Shown piece by piece: positions 24,232 to 33,944 of a stretch of DNA of 64,000 nt. The DNA comes from Clitoria ternatea (Eukaryota > Streptophyta > Magnoliopsida > Fabales > Fabaceae). A program made the translations under genes and the position numbers. Within the stretch, counting starts at the first letter, position 1. Every line of letters starts with the position of its first letter. The DNA is taken from positions 46,546,501 to 46,610,500 of the forward strand of contig CM075675.1 in the NCBI GenBank assembly GCA_037962975.1. Reading direction: 5' to 3'. The notes beneath the pieces were generated by a model. It saw only the letters and a program-made list of their open reading frames with translations, was not told where the DNA came from and ran no database searches.

Positions 24232-24729
24232 TGTAACGCCCCGACCGCTTTTCAGGAATGAACGACTCGCCCCACAGACCAACACGGGACCTTTCCAATG
24301 TGCTTTTGTCCTCACTCACACACTTCCCGAGAACTTCCCAGGAGGTCACCCATCCCAGAATTACTCCAAGTTAAGCACGCTTAACTTTGGAGTTCTTAAG
24401 TGATAGGCCACCGAAAAGGCTAATGCATTTGTTGGTATAGGTAGTACGAATTCATTCCTTTAAGCTATCCTCGACTGTATAGTCCCATACCTATACAGTC
24501 TTTGGATCCCTCTCATTCTGGTATATATTCGGTTCGTTCATGTGTCCCTCCCACTGGAAGCCTGCCAGGAGCCGCTCCTTGTCCGTGCCTATGCACCGGC
24601 GATCACTCCCCGCCCTCAACAGTGCCCGGGATGTCACATTCCCCGCTGGAAGCCTGCCAGGAGCCGCTCCTTGTCCGTGCCCATGCACCGGCGATCACTC
24701 CCCGCCCTCAACAGCGCCGGGATGTCACA
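24232..24729 (-). repeat. Cassandra LTR (right, 5' LTR)
   Basis: Same length and ends as the left copy. It contains the 5S-like segment (about 24323-24440) and the 92-bp direct repeat (units starting at 24555 and 24647). Confidence 0.94.
24323..24440 (-). ncRNA. 5S rRNA-derived segment in the right Cassandra LTR
   Basis: Second copy, 568 bp from the first and nearly identical (GGAG where the left copy has GAAG just after the A box on the plus strand). A-box and C-box words are intact. Confidence 0.85.
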
Positions 24730-27723
24730 TTTTATACGCATAACAATCATACTTTCATTCACAATCATTCATACAGAATATCACAATCACGTGTATGACA
24801 TGTAATGCTTTTAATACTATCTCATTCAGTTTATGCATGTGGGCCCTTAAAGTTTTAGTTTGCACTGACCAACCAGGAGTTTACACTATACCATAATTTC
24901 GGATAATAACATAAATGCCTTCATAGCATATGAACAGCTCAACTGGCGTGAAAACACTTAGAGACTAGTCAAACTGAGAAAGCTTTTATAGTGAAAGTAC
25001 CCGACACTAGGGAGCAACCCCAGGTCACCTGAAGCACCCTTTCATACCCTCTTATCCCAAGGCTCACAATTAAGCCTCCTCTAATATATCCTCGGTTTCT
25101 ATAATCCGTCCCCAGGCAATATCACATCTCATTTCTCTTTAATGATTCATGATGCATGAACTACTCGTATATTTAGTTGGTTAAGACTTTTAGAAACTCA
25201 ATTATTAAATACCATAAAGATTCACAAAATCATCTAAATAAACTGTACATTCCCATAAGTTCTTCTTTGAACTTCTGTTATACAGAAATAAATTTAGTAC
25301 AGTTTTTGAATTCAGATCTCACTAAAATTGAGTTTCCAAGTCTTAAATATCTCAAAACTTTCTTTTAAAAAAACTTCACATATTTACATAATCTTTCTCA
25401 ATTAGAATCCTAACTAGATTGAGTTTAGAAATCTCAACTATAAAAAAATATCCTTTAGTTATTTCATTGGGGAAAACTAAGATAATTTACTTTAAACTTC
25501 TGATTAATAAAAGAAAATAATTTTTTAGAATCATTAACTAAGAATATTTAAAACTATAAAAATTTTCTTTAATTCAAGAATTAATTATCTTAACCTTTAA
25601 TTTTCATAAAATAGTTTATTTCTAATACTAGATTTTATTCTAGAGATTAAAAATAAAGTTAATAAAAATAATTTCTAAGAAGAAATAAAAGACTAAAATA
25701 ATTATAAAATACTTTCTCTTAAAACTTTAAAGAGTAAGGTAAGAAAATTCTTACTGAGTTTTAACTTTCTGTCATGCTTGCTATATGCTCAAACTTCATA
25801 TCACAAGGTCATCAATCATTCATTAACCACAATCAAGTATTGTAATGTTATCAATCACAATCAAATATCATCAATCATAAATATTATCAATCATAATTAC
25901 ATATCATCAATCACAGGCTAACATTATAAATCACAATATCATTAATCAAAATCAAATATAGTTAATTATAATTAAGTCAAATCAACTAAATATCACTTAT
26001 AAATATAATTCAAAATTTAATGGTTATTTAAATTAGTAGAGTTGATTTTGAGTCCTTATAGTCCATTCCTCGCACAGGTTTATATAAGTCTATATATATA
26101 TATAATCCAGTCTTCGTATAGGTATAGTTCAATCCATACAGGTCATAATAGTCTAAGTCCTTGCATAGGTTCAGTCCAGTTCACATAGATTATCCAGGTA
26201 TTTGCATAGGTATTCAGATCAAGTTACACAAGATACTCAATTTAAAATTTATTATAATTTTTTTAAGTTAAACAGTTATTATTTAAAATAATAATATTAT
26301 TAAATTTTAAAGGAGTAGGGGACTCCTCCCATTATTCTTATGTCTTTTTATATTATATTCCTATCCCACTCCCTCTTACCTCTTGTATACTAATTCGTTA
26401 TTGAAAATCCGTATGCGCCTCGTCTCCGAGTTCTAAAACATACTAATTTCATTTTAATATAGTTACAAGATGAAAATTAAGATTACTACTTAAAGCAGAA
26501 ATAGTAAATTTTGAATAGTGAATAGTGAATAGTAAATCATGAATAGTAACAGTAAATAGTAAAATATGAATAGTAACAATAAATGGTAAATTGTGAATAA
26601 TAATGGTAAATAGTAAATTATGAATAGTAATGGTAAATAGTAAAATATGAATAGTAATGGTAAATAGTAATAGTAAATAGTAATTTACTATTGAAATAGT
26701 AATTTACTATTGAAATAGTATTTTACTATTCATAATAGTAACTTAAAATAATATTATTTCCAGTATAATAATAGATTTCTATAAACGATATAAAAATAAC
26801 CCTAAAAATATAAAAGAGAGATATTCTTACCTTAGAATTTTAGCAGAACCTTCTTCCAAAAAAATTTATTTCTCTCTCTTACTTCCACCACTATCTCACT
26901 AGCACTACTATATTAAGAAAACTTAATCTGAAATTGTGAATTCTAAAGAAGAATTCCTTTGGTATATATAGGAAGAAAAATTACTATGTATTTCATTATT
27001 TTAATATAAAAGTACTGTGTATTTTTTAAAAATTCAATCCTGGTTATTGTGCACCTTTTGAAAATTTTATACATGCACAGTGTTTTGCATAGTAAATGTC
27101 GGCTAAATTATTAAGCCAAATAGTAACATTTCACTCGATATATTTTAAATATTCAAAATCAGTCCTTTTTAAAATTTAGCGATATTATATCAGTTCTCAC
27201 TAATTTTATGATAAGTAATATAAAGTTTAAATTTTAAAAATCTAAAATTTTCTGTTAATAAAAATTTATTCGTATGTTTTCAATTTTTTTACGATTGGTA
27301 AAAATCAAGATTTTACTCAAACCGATAATTTTTAGATAAATCTACTTGAAATGGATTTTAGAAAATTTTCTTATAATTTAAATTCACTTTCTTGTAAATA
27401 TTTTTAATTTTAAGTAACTTTATATGAATTTAAAATTATTTAAAATATATTATTTTATTAAAATATTTCAAAAAATTCAAAAAATTGTAGAAAATCATAA
27501 TCATTATGTAGATCAAAAAGTTCTAAAGAACTATAGTCTAATTCCTTGAAAATTGTATTTTAAAATTCTAATAAGAGTTAAATCATAAATATGTAAAAAC
27601 ATAAATATAAAAACATAAAATAAAAGTTGTGAATAATAAATATATTTAAAATTCTTAATATAATTTCATTAATCAATGAATACTAATTAAGTCATTTTAA
27701 AATTCTCATTCAAAATACATAAA

Positions 27724-27757
<34 letters not shown>

Positions 27758-27898
27758 TTATTTTAAAAAACAAATAATTAAATATAAATACCAAAATTTC
27801 ATAAAAAATGATAATAATAAAATAACTAATAGTAAGTATTTCTCATTAAAGATATATTAATATCTATTTTCTATTTGTGTTAAAAATAAGATGTTACA

Positions 27899-28447
27899 TC
27901 AGAGGCATACTATTTAGAAAGACGTTGTTTACTCATATTGATCTTATTAATCTTGCTCCTTGACTTGCCTATCCCTCCCTAATCATCTTCACTATCTCGT
28001 ATAAGTTATTATCCTTCATATGTGGAAGACTGCTTGTTGTCTCTTAAGGTCTTCATGATCTGTTGGTTTTTCATCAGATTATGCCACCTTCAGCTCTTCT
28101 TAGACTCCAATTGAGCTCTCTAGTCTCTTGGGTTATTCGTACTATAGAATTACATGCAAACTGACAGATTCATGTAAGTCTTTAGCACCTCTGAAACCTT
28201 CACCTCACCCCATATACCCTCATCACTTCTTTGACCTACCTCATCCACACTTCTTTATCCCTGACGACTTTCCCTTATGGGATCATGTGTCTGACCCCTT
28301 TGCTCAAATTTCCTGGAATCATAGAGAAGTTCAGTGTATCCACAGACCTAGATGACTCCATGATACCCTTCTTTTATTGGTATCAAAAGAGGGAGAAAAG
28401 TTACTAAAAGTCTTTTATGGGTTAAGTCTATTAGGTGTTAGGAAGTG

Positions 28448-28485
<38 letters not shown>

Positions 28486-29038
28486 CATGTTATTAATAAA
28501 CTTCTATCTTTTCTCTAAAATCTCCTAATTGTTGTTAATACTATTTATTACCTTATTCATTTAACTAATTGTCCCTTTGCTTTGATCATTATTATTATGT
28601 TTGTAAATGCTCTGATTCTTAATTCATGAAAATCATTAGTTTTAATGCTTTTGGATTTCCTGTTTTGTCTGCTCTGATCATCACTTATTGAATTTTATAT
28701 ATGCTTCTAGTAAATCTTATTTAAACAAATGCTTTGATGATTTAGTAATATGTCTTACAAAGTCTGGTGCTCTGATGACCTCCCTGAATATTCTGATATA
28801 CTGTTTTTAAGACAATCGTTGCACTAGTCATATATTTGTCTAACCTTTTTCTTGAGGATGCCAAAGTTGTTTAAGTCAGGTACCTTATCACAAGACTCTA
28901 TCAAGATTATTGTGAGTATTTCTAAAGTCAACTCATTTTAAAATCCTTATTGGTTTGAAGGGGAGCTAAATGAAAGTTCTCACTAAGACTCTATTTAATA
29001 AAAGACTTAATGTTTGATATCAACAAATAGGGGGAGAA
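27899..29038 (+). other. Probable 3' interior remnant of a copia (Maximus/SIRE-like) element
   Basis: No intact protein. Two polypurine-like tracts with a ...TATCAA(C)AAA...GGGGGAGA pattern occur at about 28381-28396 and 29018-29036; the second sits directly before an LTR-like TGTTAAAACC start. Repeated purine-rich boxes of this kind are known in Sireviruses. An AT-repeat lies at 28449-28483. The family call is an inference. Confidence 0.4.
28449..28483. repeat. AT dinucleotide microsatellite
   Basis: Uninterrupted TA run of about 17 copies. Confidence 0.95.
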
Positions 29039-30490
29039 TGTTAAAACCAAGTCTGCTTTAAAAGACTTTGGAGAACCTAAAATTTATTTTAGAAACCCCA
29101 TGATTTGTTGTTAACACACATTAAGGCTTTTAATTATATAAAGTCAGTTTAAGTGTTATTTAACCTTTCACTTAAGTATTTCAGAATACAAGTGTGGTGC
29201 AAGAGTCACAATTTAAAGGGGTAGTCCATCAATTTAAAGCAACCAAAGTCTATGTAGGACTCGTTCAACATATTTCAAGTCTGACCCAACCTTAAGTCTG
29301 CATTGAGGACAACATTCAAAAGAAAATTCTTTAAATATGTTTGTCCTAGACTTGGGTCTACTGAGCCATGTTCTTCAATCAAATCACTCTTTAGACTCAG
29401 CATCTCTATCTCACAAGATCTTCTATCCAAGCTCCAAAGCATACCATACTCAAACCCTCCCATTTCAAGAACGGCTCTCCGATTCTGGATTAAAATATAT
29501 GCAAAGTTTCCCCAATTCTAACTCCTTCATGCCAAGTCCGCTCTTATTCAGAAATCCATAAAAAGACAAACCTCTTAGGAAAACTAACGTTCATATGGGA
29601 AGAAATCAAGAAAGTCATCTGAGCACTTCAAAAAGCTGACAACAAACAAAGCCTAAGTCAAAAGCCCTTTGAAGGTCAAATAAGCCTTTTACAATATTCC
29701 ATGTTAGATGGAAGAGAACAAAAAGACACTTTCTCTCTGTAATATTTAAGGCACCCTATTTTTGTGCAATACCTGTCTATCCTCCAAACCAGACATTGTC
29801 CTTTTCTCTCCTCTCGTGCTTCCATACTCAAATGGCTACTCTTCTTTAATGGAACAATAACGACTATATGGATAAGACTTTAAAAAGAAGAGACCTCAGA
29901 CTATGCAAATGATATGAATGAAGAAACAAAACATCAGAGGCTCCATCAAAAATTTCATTAACACTGCTGCTCGCAGTCTTATTCTTTGTTTTTAGCTTAA
30001 CTTAGTGTGTACCTTTACTTCATTTTAAAATCTTTATACATTGTATCTAAGTTATAAAAAAAATCTCTCTTTTATCTCAATTCAAGGCTGATTGTGTTCA
30101 TCAGTCTCAGTTTCTCGCAGGAAACAATTTTGGCTTGAAGAGGTTTTTGAAAGAATGCTTGGGTATGAGCTAAAAGTATCTTTTGAACGAATACTGGGGA
30201 TAAGCTAGAAGTGTCTAGAGTCAAGAATACTTGGGGCACATGTGTGCTATTTATGTAAAAAGAATTTTACATAGTGAAAATCCTTCAGACTGAAAGGACT
30301 GGATTTAGCTTCATGTTTGAAAGTGTACTAGTATACAATTCGTTATGCAATTTCTTTTTTTCCCTCTCTTGTCTAAAGTCTAAATCTGTGCCTGTTAAGT
30401 CTGTTGCTAATTTTTTTAGAATAAGGTTTTTATTCAAAAAATAGTTTACAGACTTATTTAACCCCCTTTAAGTTTGTCTCTGAACCTTCA
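29039..30490 (+). repeat. Putative LTR of a copia (Maximus/SIRE-like) element
   Basis: It starts TGTTAAAACC immediately after a purine tract and ends in CA after a C-rich motif (ACCCCCTTTAAGT near 30460). The C-rich motif resembles the C-rich 3' end of the LTR at 60957-62436, and the length (about 1.45 kb) is alike. No element continues downstream, so this would be a 3' LTR or solo LTR. Ends are approximate. Confidence 0.45.
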
Positions 30491-31268
30491 CCTTCTTTCT
30501 CAATTATATAAAGCTGGAAACAGTCCCTCACTATAGTGTAATCAACAATAAAATACAGGAGGGGCATTAATCTGATTGAAAGACTTCACCTTGATGAGAA
30601 GGTCATTGATTTTGGACGTGTACACTCATACATATGTCATACTAAAGAGACACACAATGGAGAACAACTGATGAAAAGCATTCTTAGGAACAAAGTTTCC
30701 TACAAAGAAGGAAGATGAAGAATGAAGGGAAACGAAGAACAAAGTAAAATGGGTGAGATAGGTAGAAGAGGAAAGAAAAGAATGAATAAGTTAGTGGCAT
30801 AAGCGAATCGATTGGTTTTTAAGGTGGGTGGAAGAATAAGAAAAAAAAACACAAACCCTAACGAGCAAGGGTATGTGTCTCTAAGGAGAGAAGAGAATAA
30901 CTATGAACGAAATGAAGTAATTAAGAAACCCTAATTTCTCCCCACTTTAAAATAAAAGCAAATAAGTAATAAGTAATGAGTCTCAACAATAGTATAATAT
31001 AGGCCTTTATCCACCTTACATTTGGTCTATGGCAAGTTTTGTTGGATGTAAGAAAATAACATCTTCCTCTAACCTAATGTTGTTTTTCCAAATCAAATAC
31101 TCTTTCACTAAAAAAATAGTTTTTTTTAGTCGGGTTGATTTTTTCATGGCTTTCCCACTCCTAGTTATTTACCACATTACATGTGTTGCTCATATACATA
31201 ATTTTAAGCATGTTATGATTACCGTCGTCAAAACGGGCCAACTAGGACTACACAGGTTGACAATTTTA
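30491..31268. other. Unassigned AT-rich interval
   Basis: No convincing gene, RNA or repeat signature seen. Short open frames here (for example 31029-31322) look random. Confidence 0.6.
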
Positions 31269-32623
31269 ATGATCCAGTCCTGTTGGTGTATGCACTACGA
31301 GCTATTAATGTGTCAATTTTAACTTATCAATAAAATTAGTATTTTCGGTTTTAAGATTGTTTTAAAACTATTTATCCTGGAATAATAGGTCATATGAGAA
31401 CTATTCCTAAAATGTCTCTAATCAAGTATTTACATAGGGACATGTAAATACATTAAGATTAGTGTGTGAATGTACTGATGATTTGATCTCACAAATCATG
31501 GATATATGATATCAAGTCTTTACACGGGTATACATTAAGAGTAATGTTGTATTGGACAGACCCACCATGAGAACGTTGTATGGATCGTTACATGAGTGTC
31601 ATAAATAGTTCTTAATATGATAATGGTATATAGTCCTTCGACTTGAAGTCACTACGATTCCTACATAAGGAGTTAGTTGTTTTAATACAATCAAATACAA
31701 TCTGTAATAAGATGACCATAAAGATTGTGATTAGGCAATGAACAAATTATGCAGAGGGATGTGAGTGATGTAGATGAGATTTGTCTCTCCTATGTGACAG
31801 GAGTGATATGTATGAGACTAACGAAATGCATGGCCATGCTAGGACGAATAAATATTAGATATTTATTTTGTAAAGTCTACCTTGGTATCAAGTAAAATGA
31901 ATTGGGTCGTACAAGGATGACGACGACCATGCCTTAGGCCCAATTAGATATCGTGACAAAAGGAATAAATATATAAAATAATTATCACTTATAGGTCATG
32001 TCGATGATAAATTATATTCGGACATAATGATGTATTGCTAGATACCGCTCTTATTTTATATTAATAATAAAATAGTTTATTATTAATATAACTAAATATT
32101 TTACCTATAGGGTCACACACATAGAGTAAGCCTACCAGAGGATAGTTTTATTTTAGTTGGACTAAAAATAAAACTATTAGGCCTAACTCATTTAGAATGA
32201 GTTAGGAGCCCAATGTTTAATGAGAGCTCATCAGGTTAGTTTTATTTTAGTTGGACTAAAAATAAAACTATTGGGCCTAACTCATTTAGAATGAGTTAGG
32301 AGCCCAATGTTTAATGAGAGCTCATCAGGTTAAGACCTAAACCTATAATAGAGCATGAGATGCTCATAGGCTGTTGCTCAGAAATTAGATTACTTTAAAA
32401 TTTTTGTACTAGCATTTAGAATTTTGGTTTCTGGTGGGAGTGCTCGTGTGGACTCCTAAGGGAGAAACTACAATTGTTTTCGAGGAACTCGTTTTGCGTC
32501 TACAAGAGGTAAACCCTAAATCGAAATTTTAATTTTGTATAATGCCTTAAGACATCTGTTTTTGCAATCCTTTTTGGAAATCCTTTGTGTTTCCATTGCC
32601 TGACCCTAAGGGATTCCCTAACA
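31269..32623 (+). repeat. Possible solo or degraded LTR (TGTTGG...CCTAACA)
   Basis: TG...CA ends with an imperfect terminal inverted repeat, and AAGGTGAGCC directly after the right end, which could be a Met-tRNA primer-binding site with an internal deletion. No target duplication found. It contains the 94-bp tandem duplication at 32143-32330. The element class is uncertain. Confidence 0.3.
32143..32330. repeat. 94-bp tandem duplication, each unit with two hairpins
   Basis: Units at 32143-32236 and 32237-32330 are almost identical. Each contains a long hairpin (arms TAGTTTTATTTTAGT and ACTAAAAATAAAACTA) followed by a second perfect one (arms CCTAACTCATT and AATGAGTTAGG, loop TAG). Confidence 0.9.
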
Positions 32624-33400
32624 AGGTGAGCCAAAATTTGCAACCCATTAAGTAGTTCATGAGTTGACACATTCTAATTTCATATAGTACACACTCAACA
32701 AACATTATAATAATTACTATGAAAACACAAACAAGTTACATATTCCCATATTCCCTAGTAAATAAATCCATAATAAACTAATGACAATGACAAACACATT
32801 TCAAAATAAAATAGTCCCATAAATAAAGTGTTAGTGAAAGTTTTTAATTTTTTTTTCACTCAATCTAATGTAATGATATGAATGATATTTTTTTTTTAAT
32901 TTATTGGGTAACAACTATAAGCGAACTTGACTTATTGTGAATTTAACCCCTCGAAACCGGGTTGGTCCACCGGGTTTTAGCCCAAATTAATATTTGTATT
33001 AGTAATCCAATCGAAATAGACTCTGCAATATATGGAACTGGTCTAGTAATGATATCGGCCAACTCTTGACCGAAATTGACACTTGCATCCACACGCTATC
33101 AAAGTCTTTTGTATTTTATTTTAATTTTGATTTGTGATTATTCTTTTATTTTCTAATTAATTTTACATAGTGTAGCTGAAGAATAATATTTTTAAAAAGT
33201 TAGATTTTTGATATTTAAAAAATAAAAAATTACTTGTATTAAACATGACTTATTATCTAAAAATAATATTTAAGGAAACGTGAATATTTTTTTATTAAAA
33301 ATTAGTTAGAAAAGATGAATACATTTTAAAATATATATTTCTTTCATTTCTACTCCCTCACTACTAGCCGTTGATAGCATTCTCCCAATAATTATTATGG
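32624..33400. other. AT-rich intergenic sequence upstream of the Nudix gene
   Basis: No gene or repeat recognised. Homopolymer A/T runs are frequent. Confidence 0.6.
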
Positions 33401-33428
33401 CCTTGAGGCCTTTGCAGCGGTTGGCAAT

Positions 33429-33584
33429 CACGTGCTTCACCCATACCGTGTTGCCGCACAACCCCAGCCATGGAGAACTTATGGTTTCCACGTGTCAGAT
33501 ACTGAGTGGCGAAGACAGGGAGATTAAAATGGTGGGCGCAGCAGAGGGCAGTGTGGGACCCGGGTGCTGACAAGGATCCACGTG
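33429..33584 (+). promoter_or_regulatory. Three G-box (CACGTG) motifs upstream of the Nudix gene
   Basis: CACGTG at 33429-33434, 33489-33494 (within CCACGTGTC, an ABRE-like context) and 33579-33584. They lie 360-520 bp upstream of the predicted start codon, just before the pyrimidine-rich 5' leader. G-boxes are bound by plant bZIP and bHLH factors; response to ABA or light is an inference. Confidence 0.65.
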
Positions 33585-33599
33585 AGCAGGACAGTTCCG

Positions 33600-33944
33600 A
33601 TCCGATCCGTTACAATCGCTTCATGTTCTCTCTTTCTCTCTCCATACCCAAAAAATCGTTCATTTCCATGATTTTCATCCGAGTTCTCTCTCTCTCTTTC
33701 ACTGAAATCGAACCCTAAAACGACAATGGCGTGGGCGCAGTGCCGTTGGGGCTGCAGGATTGGGTGACGCAACGCGGCGTCGTTGGAGAACGTGGTTCGT
33801 TGCATGGGCTCGAATCTTCTGCGGCCCTCATCATTGTGATCCAATCTATTATAATAAATCAATAACAATGGCGAAACACAAGTGTTTCAGTTTCTGATTC
33901 AAACTAAGAGATTGATAGAGAGAGAGAGTGGTTGCTTCCTTACT
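33600..33944 (+). promoter_or_regulatory. Putative 5' leader of the Nudix gene with three short upstream ORFs
   Basis: CT-rich leader-like sequence (33625-33705) followed by three ATG-initiated frames that end before the main start: 33726-33767 (13 codons), 33804-33839 (11 codons) and 33868-33897 (9 codons). No transcription start is proven, so which of them are in the mRNA is unknown. Confidence 0.5.

Larger units (their letters stand above)
23664..24729 (-). mobile_element. Cassandra-type TRIM retrotransposon with 5S rRNA-derived sequence in its LTRs
   Basis: Two 498-bp LTRs (23664-24161 and 24232-24729) flank a 70-bp interior. The interior has a Met-tRNA primer-binding site on the minus strand (12 bases at 24219-24230, one base from the LTR) and no coding capacity. 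A perfect TTTTA target duplication flanks it (23659-23663 and 24730-24734). By eye the LTRs differ at about six positions, so the insertion is young. Each LTR carries a 5S-rRNA-like segment in the sense orientation of the element, the defining mark of the Cassandra family of terminal-repeat retrotransposons in miniature. It is inserted in the 5' LTR of B-minus. Replication proteins must come from other elements. Confidence 0.95.
6653..27898 (-). mobile_element. Element B-minus: non-autonomous gypsy-related large LTR element, host of nested insertions
   Basis: The left LTR (6653-9788) and right LTR (23035-27898) are both in minus orientation. Next to the left LTR the polypurine tract reads AGGGGAGTAGAGT on the minus strand. 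Next to the right LTR is a degraded Met-tRNA primer-binding site (23020-23031, two mismatches). Removing B-plus (10682-21464) leaves an interior of about 2.46 kb (9789-10681 plus 21465-23034) with no gag or pol similarity, so it needs enzymes in trans. Interior ends resemble those of B-plus, which points to the same family and makes B-plus-type elements plausible helpers. This architecture fits a large retrotransposon derivative (LARD). The remainder of the left LTR lies beyond element A, outside the window. Confidence 0.82.
23035..27898 (-). repeat. 5' LTR of element B-minus, interrupted by a Cassandra insertion
   Basis: On the minus strand it begins TGTAACATC (27898) and ends GGTGTTACA (23035). 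Without the Cassandra element and its 5-bp duplication the LTR is about 3.8 kb, some 0.65 kb longer than the LTRs of B-plus; the extra or diverged part is at the 3' end (about 23035-23500). The rest matches 6653-9788 and, inverted, the B-plus LTRs. It contains the AATAGTAA minisatellite (about 26497-26750) and an ATT run (about 27724-27756). The flank at 27899 begins TCAGA. Confidence 0.86.

Noticed and set aside
28128..28355. 75-codon open frame possibly an env-like remnant
   Set aside because: Composition rich in Pro/His/Phe, no motif; at most a decayed piece of a copia interior, so not called as a gene.
33364..33868. Minus-strand open frames upstream of the Nudix gene
   Set aside because: They overlap the promoter and leader of the Nudix gene and have no recognisable domain.
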